This document shows positions 54,027 to 62,948 of a stretch of DNA of 64,000 nt, piece after piece. Within the stretch, counting starts at the first letter, position 1; every line of letters starts with the position of its first letter. The stretch is from Lactonifactor longoviformis DSM 17459 (GTDB lineage: Bacteria > Bacillota > Clostridia > Lachnospirales > Lachnospiraceae). Position numbers and translations under genes: made by a program. The DNA is taken from assembly GCF_900129135.1 (NCBI RefSeq), contig NZ_FQVI01000008.1, positions 97,175 through 161,174 on the forward strand. The letters run 5' to 3'. The notes beneath the pieces were generated by a model. It did not search any database and was not told where the DNA came from. It saw only the letters and a program-made list of their open reading frames with translations.

Positions 54027-54056
54027 AGTATCACCTCCCGATACGGTCAACAAAAC

Positions 54057-54157
54057 CCCATGAAAGTGAATAGCTTGCAAAGCAAGGTGTTCGCTTTCGT
54101 GGGGTACACAAAAGGGTAGACAGCGCAAGCTGTCGCAGGGAAAGTGTAGGTTTCCCT
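54057..54157 (-). ncRNA. Three-hairpin conserved structured element, copy 2 (relaxase leader)
   Basis: On the - strand: H1 AGGGAAA/TTTCCCT, H2 GACAGC-ttgc-GCTGTC, H3 CCCCACGAAAG/CTTTCATGGGG with inner CTTGC-ttt-GCAAG. Compared with 6561-6663 almost every stem base differs in compensating pairs, while AGCGAACACCTTGC and AAGCTATTCACTT are the same. It ends about 30 bases before the relaxase start, so it is in the relaxase mRNA leader. Confidence 0.6.
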
Positions 54158-54236
54158 GTCGCGGCGCAAGCCGCCAATCTCTGCACAAGGCAATAATGCC
54201 CGGTGCGGAGATAAAGCCCTCGGCAGAGCGCACACG

Positions 54237-54262
54237 CCCGTTAGGGTGTATAAGTGCGCCCT
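54237..54262 (+). other. MobQ-type oriT of IME-D (candidate nic 54258/54259)
   Basis: CGCCC-gtta-GGGTG inverted repeat, then TA, then TAAGTGCGCCCT (54251-54262), as in RSF1010-type nick regions. The nick strand is opposite to the relaxase gene, the same geometry as in IME-C. It overlaps the 3' end of the DUF3847 gene. Confidence 0.8.
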
Positions 54263-54576
54263 TGTGTGCAAGGGTAATTCTTCGGTGTCGCTTCTCCGGC
54301 TCGTTTTCTCAAAAACTCCTGCGCTTTGTCGCTGAAAACCGCGGTGTAGAGGAAGTCGCGGGCTTCCTGTTCTGACATATCAATGAGTGCCGGGACAAGG
54401 CTTTCAAGGTAGCCGCCCCGCGAACAAAGACGGTGGTTGCGCTCCTTGCGCTTCTCAATGGCAAGTTTGCGGTCAAGCATTTTGTTCCTGTTCTCATACT
54501 GCCGGATTTTCTTCTGTGTCAGTTCCATTTCGGCGTTACATTCCTCGATGGTGGTCGGTGGTTTTTTCTTCGACAT
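54241..54576 (-). CDS. DUF3847 family protein of IME-D
   Basis: A 111-residue basic coiled-coil protein (IEECNAEMELTQKKIRQYEN...RNHRLCSRGGYLESLVPALI). Its last codons run through the oriT. The start at 54576 has GGAGGG upstream. It is the complete relative of the fragment at 1-204. Confidence 0.85.
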   Translation of the reverse strand: MSKKKPPTTIEECNAEMELTQKKIRQYENRNKMLDRKLAIEKRKERNHRLCSRGGYLESLVPALIDMSEQEARDFLYTAVFSDKAQEFLRKRAGEATPKNYPCTQGRTYTP

Positions 54577-54678
54577 GGTAGCCCTCCTTTTTGATTTTTA
54601 GTAAAAGAAAAGGGCGGCTACTTCGGTTTGGAAATAGTCGCCCTGTTGGGGAATTATGTTATTGTTATTTGAATAATA

Positions 54679-55053
54679 TTATTCTGCCGCGTCTGTGTTA
54701 CTTTTATCTGCTTTCTTCATTTTCAAGGAGCCCAAAATAAAGACAGCTCCGAAAATGAAACAAAGGACAGACCAGATAGCAAGGTCAGAGAAGCTACCGT
54801 AATTTACAATTCCCAGCAGTCCGCCCAACAGATAGAATACTCCGGCAACAATTCCGCCGCCTTTGCTCTTTCGGGTTGCTACTCCAACGATGCCTGCAAT
54901 CAGCATACAGAAAGCAAGCAACATTCCTGATGTTCCGCTTACTTCGCCGTTATCTGCTAAAGCATTTCCTAATCCGGCAGCGCAAGATTGAAAAGCTACT
55001 AAAACAAATAAAACCATGCTGATAATTCCGATTACTAATTTTGCCGTTTTCAT
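54679..55053 (-). CDS. Small four-segment membrane protein
   Basis: A 124-residue protein with hydrophobic segments at about 5-25, 40-58, 66-82 and 88-108 and a KSKGGG loop, ending KADKSNTDAAE. I do not recognise a family with confidence. It lies 18 bases downstream of the lipoprotein gene on the same strand, so they may work together at the membrane. AT-rich cargo. The start at 55053 is chosen because GAGGTG precedes it. Confidence 0.65.
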   Translation of the reverse strand: MKTAKLVIGIISMVLFVLVAFQSCAAGLGNALADNGEVSGTSGMLLAFCMLIAGIVGVATRKSKGGGIVAGVFYLLGGLLGIVNYGSFSDLAIWSVLCFIFGAVFILGSLKMKKADKSNTDAAE

Positions 55054-55071
55054 GTTGCACACCTCATCTCG

Positions 55072-55977
55072 TTACGGATTTAATGTAATTACCTCATTTG
55101 CAAAATCTTCGCCCATAAAATCATCAGCATCGTATGCTCTAAACAGGACTTCGATTTCTTCCACTTCGGTAATTCCGTTTTCCTCTAAAGTTGTATCAGA
55201 CCATGCCATAGAACTAAATGCACATTTTCCGGCAGAAACAGAAGTTGCATAGAATGGGTCTGCCATAAAGCCGTTTACAGATGCGTCATCAACGCTGAAC
55301 ATTACCGTTTTGTCTGTCTTGTTCAGCAAGAACAGATTGGCAGTATAGCCCCATATCTCATCATCTTCATAGCCTGTTACGATAACAGTAACATAATCAT
55401 TATCGATAATCACATTATCAGTAGCCTGTGCTTCTCTCACAAATGCAACAGCGTTTTCTTCTCCGTATGGATAGACATGGATTGTTTCCTTTCCAACAGG
55501 GTCAGCAGACCAATCATTGCTATCATACACCTTGAAAGTCAATTCAATATCTGTGTATTCAACAATACCATTTTCCTCAAGAGTATCGGTGCTAAAGTTG
55601 ATTTCTTCGTTAGCCTTTTTGCCAGCAGCTACCTCGCTTGCAAACATTGGATCGCACTGAACACCATTGATGGAAGCACTCTCGACAGAGAACATATAGG
55701 TTTTCTCTGTGGACTTGTTTTCAAGCTGTGCTTTCAGAGTGTAGCCCCACATATTATCGGGGTCGATTTCGGTAATTTTTACCGCACACTCTGCGTTGTC
55801 AATGGCAACAACTTCCTCAAATACGATTTGATTTTCGGTGTTGTCGTTTTCGGTGCTTTCTTCATTTTGAGAAGAAGCGGGGGCATCGTCAGATGCGTCA
55901 GGTGTCGCTTCTCCGCCACAAGCTGCAAGAGATAGCACTAAAGCAAGCGAAAGAAGCAAGGTTACAAGTTTTTTCAT
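55072..55977 (-). CDS. Lipoprotein with two tandem homologous domains
   Basis: A 301-residue protein with a lipobox (LALVLSLAACGG) and a Q/E/N/D-rich linker. Two repeats of about 110 residues each follow. Repeat 1 has WGYTLKAQLENKSTEKTYMF and ASINGVQCDPMFASEVAAGK; repeat 2 has WGYTANLFLLNKTDKTVMFS and ASVNGFMADPFYATSVSAGK. Both end with DTLEENGI or TTLEENGI. The fold is probably an immunoglobulin-like beta sandwich; this is inferred. Surface-exposed; the function on this element is unknown. Confidence 0.75.
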   Translation of the reverse strand: MKKLVTLLLSLALVLSLAACGGEATPDASDDAPASSQNEESTENDNTENQIVFEEVVAIDNAECAVKITEIDPDNMWGYTLKAQLENKSTEKTYMFSVESASINGVQCDPMFASEVAAGKKANEEINFSTDTLEENGIVEYTDIELTFKVYDSNDWSADPVGKETIHVYPYGEENAVAFVREAQATDNVIIDNDYVTVIVTGYEDDEIWGYTANLFLLNKTDKTVMFSVDDASVNGFMADPFYATSVSAGKCAFSSMAWSDTTLEENGITEVEEIEVLFRAYDADDFMGEDFANEVITLNP

Positions 55978-56037
55978 TCCATTCCCTCCGTTATTAAAAA
56001 GTGTAACTTTCCAAATTTAAAAAAGCGACTCATAGAA

Positions 56038-56775
56038 TTATTTCCTCCCGTTAAATAATAGATAACTATTAAAAATAGACAATACTTGCTCATAAGTAAT
56101 GGTACTTAAATTGTTTACTTTGGCGTGTTTCATTGCTTGATGAAACTGATTTTTAGTAAACAGTTGACGATATTCTCGATTGACCCATTTTGAAACAAAG
56201 TACGTATATAGCTTCCAATATTTATCTGGAACATCTGTGGTATGGCGGGTAAGTTTTATTAAGACACTGTTTACTTTTGGTTTAGGATGAAAGCATTCCG
56301 CTGGCAGCTTAAGCAATTGCTGAATCGAGACTTGAGTGTGCAAGAGCAACCCTAGTGTTCGGTGAATATCCAAGGTACGCTTGTAGAATCCTTCTTCAAC
56401 AATCAGATAGATGTCAGACGCACGGCTTTCAAAAACCACTTTTTTAATAATTTGTGTGCTTAAATGGTAAGGAATATTCCCAACAATTTTATACCTCTGT
56501 TTGTTAGGGAATTGAAACTGTAGAATATCTTGGTGAATTAAAGTGACACGAGTATTCAGTTTTAATTTTTCTGACGATAAGTTGAATAGATGACTGTCTA
56601 ATTCAATAGACGTTACCTGTTTACTTATTTTAGCCAGTTTCGTCGTTAAATGCCCTTTACCTGTTCCAATTTCGTAAACGGTATCGGTTTCTTTTAAATT
56701 CAATTGTTTTATTATTTGGTTGAGTACTTTTTCACTCGTTAAAAAGTTTTGAGAATATTTTATATTTTTGTTCAT
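56038..56775 (-). CDS. erm(B): 23S rRNA adenine-N6 methyltransferase Erm(B)
   Basis: A 245-residue enzyme that dimethylates A2058 of 23S rRNA, giving macrolide-lincosamide-streptogramin B resistance. It has SAM motif I EIGTGKG (35-41) and NIPYHLS (from 100). The sequence matches Erm(B) throughout and looks intact. Induction is by the leader peptide at 56900-56983. Confidence 0.97.
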   Translation of the reverse strand: MNKNIKYSQNFLTSEKVLNQIIKQLNLKETDTVYEIGTGKGHLTTKLAKISKQVTSIELDSHLFNLSSEKLKLNTRVTLIHQDILQFQFPNKQRYKIVGNIPYHLSTQIIKKVVFESRASDIYLIVEEGFYKRTLDIHRTLGLLLHTQVSIQQLLKLPAECFHPKPKVNSVLIKLTRHTTDVPDKYWKLYTYFVSKWVNREYRQLFTKNQFHQAMKHAKVNNLSTITYEQVLSIFNSYLLFNGRK

Positions 56776-56899
56776 GTAATCTCTCCTGAAGTGATTACAT
56801 CTATAAACAAATACAGAAGTTAAACGATTTGTTTGTAATTTTAGTTATCTGTTTAAAAAGTCATAAGATTAGTCACTGGTAGGAATTAATCTAACGTAT

Positions 56900-56983
56900 T
56901 TATTTATCTGCGTAATCACTGTTTTTAGTCTGTTTCAAAACAGTAGATGTTTTATCTACATTACGCATTTGGAATACCAACAT
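56900..56983 (-). CDS. ErmBL leader peptide
   Basis: A 27-codon frame MLVFQMRNVDKTSTVLKQTK, ending NSDYADK. This is the ErmBL peptide on which ribosomes stall with macrolides, exposing the erm(B) ribosome site. Shine-Dalgarno AAGGAGGG. The peptide contains the VDK stall region. Confidence 0.92.
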   Translation of the reverse strand: MLVFQMRNVDKTSTVLKQTKNSDYADK

Positions 56984-57031
56984 GACGAATCCCTCCTTCT
57001 TAATTACAAATTTTTAGCATCTAATTTAACT

Positions 57032-57271
57032 TCAATTCCTATTATACAAAATTTTAAGATAATGCACTATCAACACACTCTTAAGTTTGCTTCTAAGTCT
57101 TATTTCCATAACTTCTTTTACGTTTCCGCCATTCTTTGCTGTTTCGATTTTTATGATATGGTGCAAGTCAGCACGAACACGAACCGTCTTATCTCCCATT
57201 ATATCTTTTTTTGCACTGATTGGTGTATCATTTCGTTTTTCTTTTTGTGCGCCTAAATTTCCCACAATCAC
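57032..57271 (-). pseudogene. Truncated omega (pSM19035-type) repressor
   Basis: The first 57 or so residues match the plasmid partition/copy-control repressor omega (IVGNLGAQKEKRNDTPISAK, TVRVRADLHHIIKIETAKNG, GNVKEVM). The frame then departs (EIRLRSKLKSVLIVHYLKIL) and ends before the erm(B) leader. The RHH DNA-binding segment is largely present but the dimerising C-terminal end is replaced. GTG start. Confidence 0.85.
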
Positions 57272-57313
57272 TCACTTCTTTCTATTTCTTCTTATTCTTA
57301 TTTTATCATCAAC

Positions 57314-57369
57314 AATCACAAATCACTTGTGATTTGTGATAAGTGATTTGTGATAAGTGATTTGTGATT
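57314..57369. promoter_or_regulatory. Array of eight omega-operator heptads
   Basis: Eight contiguous 7-base units of the WATCACW type: AATCACA, AATCACT on the + strand, then TGTGATT, TGTGATA, AGTGATT, TGTGATA, AGTGATT, TGTGATT in the reverse orientation. Omega proteins bind such unspaced heptads cooperatively. The array precedes the truncated omega gene. Confidence 0.88.
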
Positions 57370-57376
57370 AATATAT

Positions 57377-57400
57377 AAAAGCCCTCTTTAAAGGGCTTTT
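57377..57400. terminator. Terminator after the topoisomerase remnant
   Basis: AAAAGCCCTCTTTAAAGGGCTTTT is a near-perfect hairpin of 20-plus bases between the topoisomerase remnant stop and the omega operators. Confidence 0.8.
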
Positions 57401-57404
57401 ATGT

Positions 57405-57659
57405 TTATTTTGAGAAAGATATAAAATCAATATATCCCTTTTCCCCAATTTTTACAACGGCATTGTAGGGCTTTTTCTCTTTGTTTTTGATTCCTTTTAC
57501 CAGGGTTTCTTTTCCCTCCAGTAATTCTTTTACATTCGTTTTGGTTAGTTTTTTCTTTCTAAAATGTTCAGCTAAAGTAAACTTACATTCAGGATAATTT
57601 GAACAACCATAAAACGATTTTTTTAATACAATATTGTTGCCACACTTAGGACATTTTCC
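57405..57659 (-). pseudogene. C-terminal remnant of a plasmid type IA topoisomerase
   Basis: 84 residues with a four-cysteine zinc motif (GKCPKCGNNIVLKKSFYGCS, NYPECKF) and ending KGYIDFISFSK. The layout is that of the topoisomerase C-terminus next to omega on pAMbeta1/pSM19035-type plasmids. There is no start; a TAA precedes it at the transposon-end junction. Confidence 0.75.
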
Positions 57660-57665
57660 TACAAG

Positions 57666-57735
57666 GGGTCCCGAGCGCTTAGTGGGAATTTGTACCCCTT
57701 ATCGATACAAATTCCCCGTAGGCGCTAGGGACCTC
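57666..57735. repeat. Head-to-head Tn917/Tn551-like terminal inverted repeats
   Basis: GGGGTCCCGAGCGC...GGAATTTGTA on one side and the reverse complement of GAGGTCCCTAGCGC...GGAATTTGTA on the other face each other around TATCGATA. The sequence matches my memory of Tn3-family Tn917/Tn551 ends. They mark where a transposon end joined the topoisomerase remnant. Confidence 0.6.
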
Positions 57736-57797
57736 TTTAGCTTCTTGGAAGCTGTCAGTAGTATATCTAATAATTTATCTCCATTCCCTTTAGTAAC

Positions 57798-57940
57798 GTG
57801 TACTTTCCTGTAAACGCATTTTATCGACAAATTAGCCGGGATATAAACGAATATTTACATTTCAAGACTTGAAAAACGCCGTCTGAAGAAGTATAATATT
57901 AAATACCTATAAGCAATAGGCGGTTTACAGGAAAGTACAC
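57798..57940. repeat. 143-bp segment with perfect 18-bp terminal inverted repeats
   Basis: GTGTACTTTCCTGTAAAC at 57798-57815 and its exact reverse complement at 57923-57940. No coding capacity inside. It lies between the erm(B) module and the small resolvase gene, so it may be the resolvase's site or a MITE-like unit. A further stem GGCGGTTTACAG/CTGTAAAACCGCC overlaps the right arm. Confidence 0.65.
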
Positions 57941-57960
57941 CTTTCTGTAAAACCGCCTAT

Positions 57961-58575
<615 letters not shown>

Positions 58576-58642
58576 TTATCCTCCTGTTCGTTTTACATAG
58601 ACATCAACCGTCCTTACCTAATAATTTTACTGTATCTTTGTG

Positions 58643-58945
58643 TCATGGCTTGCTTTTCCCGGCTGAAATACCATGCTTCTTTGCATAGTCGCTTGCCGCC
58701 TGTCTGCGTTCCTCGCTGTATGGTGCGGTCAGACGGAAAGAGAAGCGTCCCTTTGCAATCTCAAACTCCATACAGCCCGTTTCCGGGTCGCTGTCGGTCA
58801 GCTTACAGACAGAGGGGAAGCGGCGGCTGTACGCGGTCAGCCTGTTCTTCAAGTCGGTGTTGTGGGTGCGGATATGGATAAGGGGGTCTTTCTCGTCAAA
58901 CCAAATATCGGTGGTCTTTTCCTGCTTTTTCAGTCCTGTTTTCAT
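58643..58945 (-). CDS. Conserved hypothetical protein of IME-D
   Basis: A 100-residue protein (MKTGLKKQEKTTDIWFDEKD...LIHIRTHNTDLKNRLTAYSR). It contains FPSVCKLTDSDPETGCMEFE, a beta-rich single-domain pattern. I do not know its function. The start at 58945 has AAAGGAG upstream; longer extension upstream lacks a ribosome site. It sits between resolvase and TnpW-like gene. Confidence 0.7.
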   Translation of the reverse strand: MKTGLKKQEKTTDIWFDEKDPLIHIRTHNTDLKNRLTAYSRRFPSVCKLTDSDPETGCMEFEIAKGRFSFRLTAPYSEERRQAASDYAKKHGISAGKSKP

Positions 58946-59099
58946 AAACTCTCCTTTCTGCGCCCCTGTTACGCAGTAGGGGCATTTTTCGGGTGTTTTC
59001 TTCGGCTCTTGACTTGGGAAAAACGGCGTTTTTTCAATAGAAAATGCTCTGGCGATACATTCCTCGTCCAGAGTGTTCCAATCGTCAAATATTCCGTTT

Positions 59100-59294
59100 T
59101 TACGGCTCTTGACCGTCAGACGCAGAAAAATGCGAATAGTCGGCAAGTATCGCTTTCAGCAGCTTGTCGCGGAATGTTTCTGCGCTTCTGTGATTGAAAA
59201 ACAACTCCGCAACGATGGTCTGTCCGTTCCGCTGTGTTGTGATGATACCATCCGGCTGCTTCTGCGCGGTGGTTGTGGTTTTCTTTTCTGTCAT
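59100..59294 (-). CDS. tnpW: TnpW-like protein of IME-D
   Basis: A 64-residue protein (IITTQRNGQTIVAELFFNHR, AETFRDKLLKAILAD), weakly similar to the TnpW proteins of IME-A and IME-B and in the position next to the recombinase. Shine-Dalgarno GGAAGGAG. Confidence 0.7.
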   Translation of the reverse strand: MTEKKTTTTAQKQPDGIITTQRNGQTIVAELFFNHRSAETFRDKLLKAILADYSHFSASDGQEP

Positions 59295-59373
59295 TGGGTC
59301 ACTCCTTCCTTTGGGTGCAAAAAAAGGATTTCCCATAGTTGGAAAATCCCTTTCTGCTGTCGGTTATTCTGTT

Positions 59374-61221
59374 TTACGATACGGGCAGCGCAGCGGCTTG
59401 CGCCTTTCGCTTTGCCCGATATTCCCGCGCCTTGATGCGTTCATACTCCCGGCGTTTTTCAAGGTTTTTCGCCCGGTATTCCTTTGAGTAGTTCCGATGA
59501 TAAGCGCGGCTCTTTTCCTTTTGGGCTTCTTCGATTTTCTCCCGCATTTGCCGGATTTCTTCCTCTGTCGGCTCTGCAAGCTGTGTCAGTTCGTTTTCAA
59601 ACTTGCCGATATAGCTGAAATATATCCCGATATGCTGAACAGCTTGTTTTGCCCTTTTCTTATCGCGCTCATGCACTTCAATTCTGCTGATAAATTCATT
59701 GAGAATGGCGGGGGTAAGGTCGGTAAAGGCGGCGTAGCGTTCTATCAGCTTCAAAAACTTATGCGCCCATCCTCCTGCGTCCTCAAACGCGGATAACTGT
59801 TCTTTGAGTTCTGCAAGTTCCGCTTTCAGCGTATAGTATTCCTCCGAATATTTCTGTGACATTTGCTCGTATCGGTCTTGTGGGATAGCACCGAGGGCGT
59901 TATCCTCGTAGAGTTTATTCAGCACCTTGTCAATCTGTTCAAGGCGTGTTGTAATTTGCGGAATACGCTTCTGCTGTTTTTTGCTCTTGTCCGTCTGCTG
60001 CATATCAAGGTTTTTTCGGACTAATGCTTCAAATTCCTCCCGGTTGCTTATGGAGTATTCTGCAACTTTTTTCAGAACATCCGCGATAGTCTGCATGACT
60101 AAATCAGCGTCTATGATGTGCGGGGAATTGCATTTGGGATTTTTGGCTTTGCCCTTGTGGTACTCGCTGCAAAAGGCAACATGACGCTTGCCGCCGTTCC
60201 TGTAATCTATGCGAATGTGCATTTTTGCGCCGCAGTCTTTACAGAACATCAAGCCCGACAAAGGGTGGATTTCTCCGTCCCCGTTAGGGCGTCTGACAGG
60301 CGCGTTTTCCAAAATCCGCTGTACGGTTTCAAAGTCGGCGCGGTCGATAATCGGCTCATGCACATTCTCGGTTATCTGCCATTCGCTTTTATCTACATAG
60401 TGGTTGCGCTTGTCCCGAAAATGCTTTGTGGTCTTGAAATTGACAACATCACCACAATACTCCTGCCTTGTGAGTATCTTGGTTAAGGTTGCTTTGTTCC
60501 ATTTATAGCGATTTTCCTCGTTCAGCGGTCTGCTTTTCGCTGTCCCTCTGTCGTGCTGTTTGAGGTAGAACGTAGGCGTGAGGATTTGCTCGTTTTTGAG
60601 ATATACGGCAATTTGGTTTCTGTTCTTCCCGCCGATAAACAGACGGAAAATCAAGCGTACCACTTCGGCGGCTTCCTCGTCGATTATCCAAAAATCCTTG
60701 TTGTTCGGGTCTTTCATATATCCGTATGGGGCTTCGGTGGCGATGGGTTTGCCGCTTGCACCCTTGGTCCTGATACCCGTTTTTACTTTCTTGCTGATGT
60801 CCTTTGCGTACCACTCCGACATGATATTGATAAAGGGCGCAAACTCCAATGTATCGGGATTGTCGCTGTCTATGCCGTTATTGACCGCGATAAAGCGGAC
60901 ATTGTTCCGTCTGAATACCTCCATTGCATTGCCGACTTGGAGATAATCACGCCCCCAGCGCGTCAGGTCTTTCATAATGCAGACGCCTATTTTTCCGTTT
61001 TCCACATCCTCCATCATGCGGGAATAGGCAGAGCGGTCAAAGAACCTGCCGCTTTCGTCATCGTCAATGTAGTGCCGGATATTGGTTAATCTCTGCTGTT
61101 GGGCGTACCGTTCCAGAAATGCCTTTTGGTTTACAATGCTGTTGCTCTCGCCGCCATCTCTGTCCTCGTCCCCGACGGAAAGGCGGGAGTAAAGGGCTGT
61201 AATTTTATTATATTCGTTCAT
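59374..61221 (-). CDS. Large serine recombinase (TndX/TnpX-like) of IME-D
   Basis: A 615-residue recombinase. Catalytic serine 15 (ITALYSRLSVGDE), GRDYLQVGNAMEV, and a zinc ribbon (MFCKDCGAKMHIR...AFCSEYH). The long coiled coil carries a basic C-terminal extension (KSRAYHRNYSKEYRAKNLEK). The second ATG (61221) is chosen since AGGAGG then lies 7 bases away. It is adjacent to the T4CP junction and should excise IME-D, restoring the coupling gene. Confidence 0.93.
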   Translation of the reverse strand: MNEYNKITALYSRLSVGDEDRDGGESNSIVNQKAFLERYAQQQRLTNIRHYIDDDESGRFFDRSAYSRMMEDVENGKIGVCIMKDLTRWGRDYLQVGNAMEVFRRNNVRFIAVNNGIDSDNPDTLEFAPFINIMSEWYAKDISKKVKTGIRTKGASGKPIATEAPYGYMKDPNNKDFWIIDEEAAEVVRLIFRLFIGGKNRNQIAVYLKNEQILTPTFYLKQHDRGTAKSRPLNEENRYKWNKATLTKILTRQEYCGDVVNFKTTKHFRDKRNHYVDKSEWQITENVHEPIIDRADFETVQRILENAPVRRPNGDGEIHPLSGLMFCKDCGAKMHIRIDYRNGGKRHVAFCSEYHKGKAKNPKCNSPHIIDADLVMQTIADVLKKVAEYSISNREEFEALVRKNLDMQQTDKSKKQQKRIPQITTRLEQIDKVLNKLYEDNALGAIPQDRYEQMSQKYSEEYYTLKAELAELKEQLSAFEDAGGWAHKFLKLIERYAAFTDLTPAILNEFISRIEVHERDKKRAKQAVQHIGIYFSYIGKFENELTQLAEPTEEEIRQMREKIEEAQKEKSRAYHRNYSKEYRAKNLEKRREYERIKAREYRAKRKAQAAALPVS

Positions 61222-61264
61222 GTGCATACCTCCTGCGTCCACATAGTTTTCCTTACAGTTAAGA

Positions 61265-61570
61265 TTATGCACCACATCGGGCGCTCCCGTACTCGATACC
61301 GCGGCGGTATTTCTTCGCGTTTTTGCCCTTGGAGTAGACCGCCAGCCGGATCAGCACCGCGCCGGCGGCGCCCACGCACAGGTCCACCAGGTGGAAGCTG
61401 GGCGCCAGACTGGCAAAGGCCGCAGAAAAGCCCTGCCCGATGTGGAGCAGCTTCTCCGAGGCGTCCACCCCAGGAGCCAGCCGCACACCCTGACAGAGCT
61501 TGTCAAAGAGATACACGAAGATGAGATACGGGAGGTTGAGGATGAGCTGTTTTTTCAGCTTGTCGGTCAT
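61265..61570 (-). pseudogene. T4CP (VirD4-like) of ICE-2, N-terminal part
   Basis: About 98 residues with two membrane segments (LILNLPYLIFVYLFDKL and LVDLCVGAAGAVLIRLAVY), then GKNAKKYRRGIEYGSAR, the conserved entry to the ATPase domain. The frame then runs into IME-D (CGA-stop). The rest is at 49010-50486. It overlaps pcfB by ATGA. Confidence 0.92.
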
Positions 61571-62049
61571 CGTGCCACCTCCCGGTCCCTGGTCTTGACC
61601 TTCTCCCGTTCCCGGTGCTTGGTCTTGGACTGTTCCTGGGTCTGGGCCAGCTTCTCCCGGATGGTGGGGCGCTTCTCCCGGTTCAGGGTCATGGCGGTGA
61701 ACTCCTTGAAGGCCGGCTGGAGCTGGTCCTTGTCCTTCGCCTTGAAGAATACATAGTAGTGCGGTGGGTCGGTGCTGGGGTCCTTCTTCAGGGCATAGTC
61801 GATGTCATACTTCTTCGCCACCGCCGAAAACGCCTTGATGTTCTGCTCCGTGATCTCGATGTTGGTCAGGGAGGCCCCATGCTGTTTAAGCTGGTGCAAG
61901 GTCTGTTTCCCCTGGTGGAGGATGCGCTGGGAGGGCTTCTTCTGCATCTCCTCCAGCACCTTCTTCACGGCCTTTTGGAGCAGGTCCGCGGTCATCTTGC
62001 CGGTCTCCACCGAAAGGGAGACCACGCCCTGGGTGATTTCTTCCTGCAC
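61567..62049 (-). CDS. PcfB family (DUF3801) protein of ICE-2
   Basis: A 160-residue protein (QEEITQGVVSLSVETGKMTA, LQKAVKKVLEEMQKK) of the PcfB family, an accessory of coupling proteins in pCF10-type conjugation. Start: GGAGG (62062-62058) overlaps the earlier GTG and is too close to the ATG at 62055. The GTG at 62049 has an 8-base spacing and gives the family N-terminus (V/M)QEEI. It precedes and overlaps the T4CP gene. Confidence 0.88.
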   Translation of the reverse strand: MQEEITQGVVSLSVETGKMTADLLQKAVKKVLEEMQKKPSQRILHQGKQTLHQLKQHGASLTNIEITEQNIKAFSAVAKKYDIDYALKKDPSTDPPHYYVFFKAKDKDQLQPAFKEFTAMTLNREKRPTIREKLAQTQEQSKTKHREREKVKTRDREVAR

Positions 62050-62054
62050 GCACA

Positions 62055-62948
62055 TCACCTCCGATCTCCGCCGCCGTACAAGTCATGGCTCACCAGGGAG
62101 GTGTAGTAGCTGTCGATGGTGGCCGGGGCGTTATACAAAGCGGCCAGCAGGTATTTCTTGATATTGCGGACATAGGTGGTGTTCTCCCGCATCCGGTCCA
62201 GCACATACTCGATGTGGGAGCTGTCCAGTTTCAGGAACCGGGACTTGACCACCTCCGCCGGGTAGTCATCCCCGGCAATACGGATCATCTCCCGGTTGGA
62301 GCACACCGTGTCCACCATGAGCTCCACCAGTTCATCCAAACGGTCCCGGTCAAGCTGGTGGTTCTGGATGAGATAGTCATACTCGATGTTCTCCAAAATC
62401 AATTCACGATAGCTTTCGCGCTCCCGCATCCGGGCCCGTCCCATCCCGTCCGAACCCCTGGGGGCTTTGGGGGAGGATAGGACAGGATTTGATCCTTCCG
62501 TACTGAGTTCATCTTTTTTTGATTTATCAGGATTGCTTTTATCTTTATTTAATTGCGGCCGGTTTTCCAGACCCGGAGTATCCATATCCGGGTTTTCCGT
62601 ATCTGGATGTTCCGTATCCGGTTCCTCCTCACACGGCCCGTCCGGCTCCGGGGGATGGGGCGTTTCGTAGATGACATACTCCACGTCCACGATCTTGCCT
62701 TTGCTGTCCCGAAGGCGGTTGCGGACGATGTACCCGGCCCGTTCCAGCTCCTTCAGGGCAGAGCCGATGCTGTCCGTACCCTCCTTGCAGATCTTCGCAA
62801 GGCCCCTGGTGGTGTAGTTCCAGTTCTCTGGCAGGGACAGCATCATGGAGAGCAGCCCCTTGGATTTCAGCGACAGGCCCGTATCCCGCAGGTGATGGTT
62901 GGACATCACCGTATAATCACGGGTTTTCTCAATACGGAATACCGCCAT
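62055..62948 (-). CDS. RepA-like replication initiator / DUF6017 protein of ICE-2
   Basis: A 297-residue protein with an N-terminal winged-helix initiator domain (FRIEKTRDYTVMSNHHLRDT, LSLKSKGLLSMMLSLPENWN). A proline/aspartate-rich linker (PDTEHPDTENPDMDTPG) and a DUF6017-like C-terminal domain follow. The start at 62948 has GAAGGAGG upstream. It probably replicates the excised ICE-2 circle. Its 3' end lies just before pcfB. Confidence 0.85.
   Translation of the reverse strand: MAVFRIEKTRDYTVMSNHHLRDTGLSLKSKGLLSMMLSLPENWNYTTRGLAKICKEGTDSIGSALKELERAGYIVRNRLRDSKGKIVDVEYVIYETPHPPEPDGPCEEEPDTEHPDTENPDMDTPGLENRPQLNKDKSNPDKSKKDELSTEGSNPVLSSPKAPRGSDGMGRARMRERESYRELILENIEYDYLIQNHQLDRDRLDELVELMVDTVCSNREMIRIAGDDYPAEVVKSRFLKLDSSHIEYVLDRMRENTTYVRNIKKYLLAALYNAPATIDSYYTSLVSHDLYGGGDRR

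Noticed and set aside
61276..61570. Stand-alone small membrane protein
   Set aside because: It aligns with the N-terminus of coupling proteins and continues at 50486; treated as half of a split gene.
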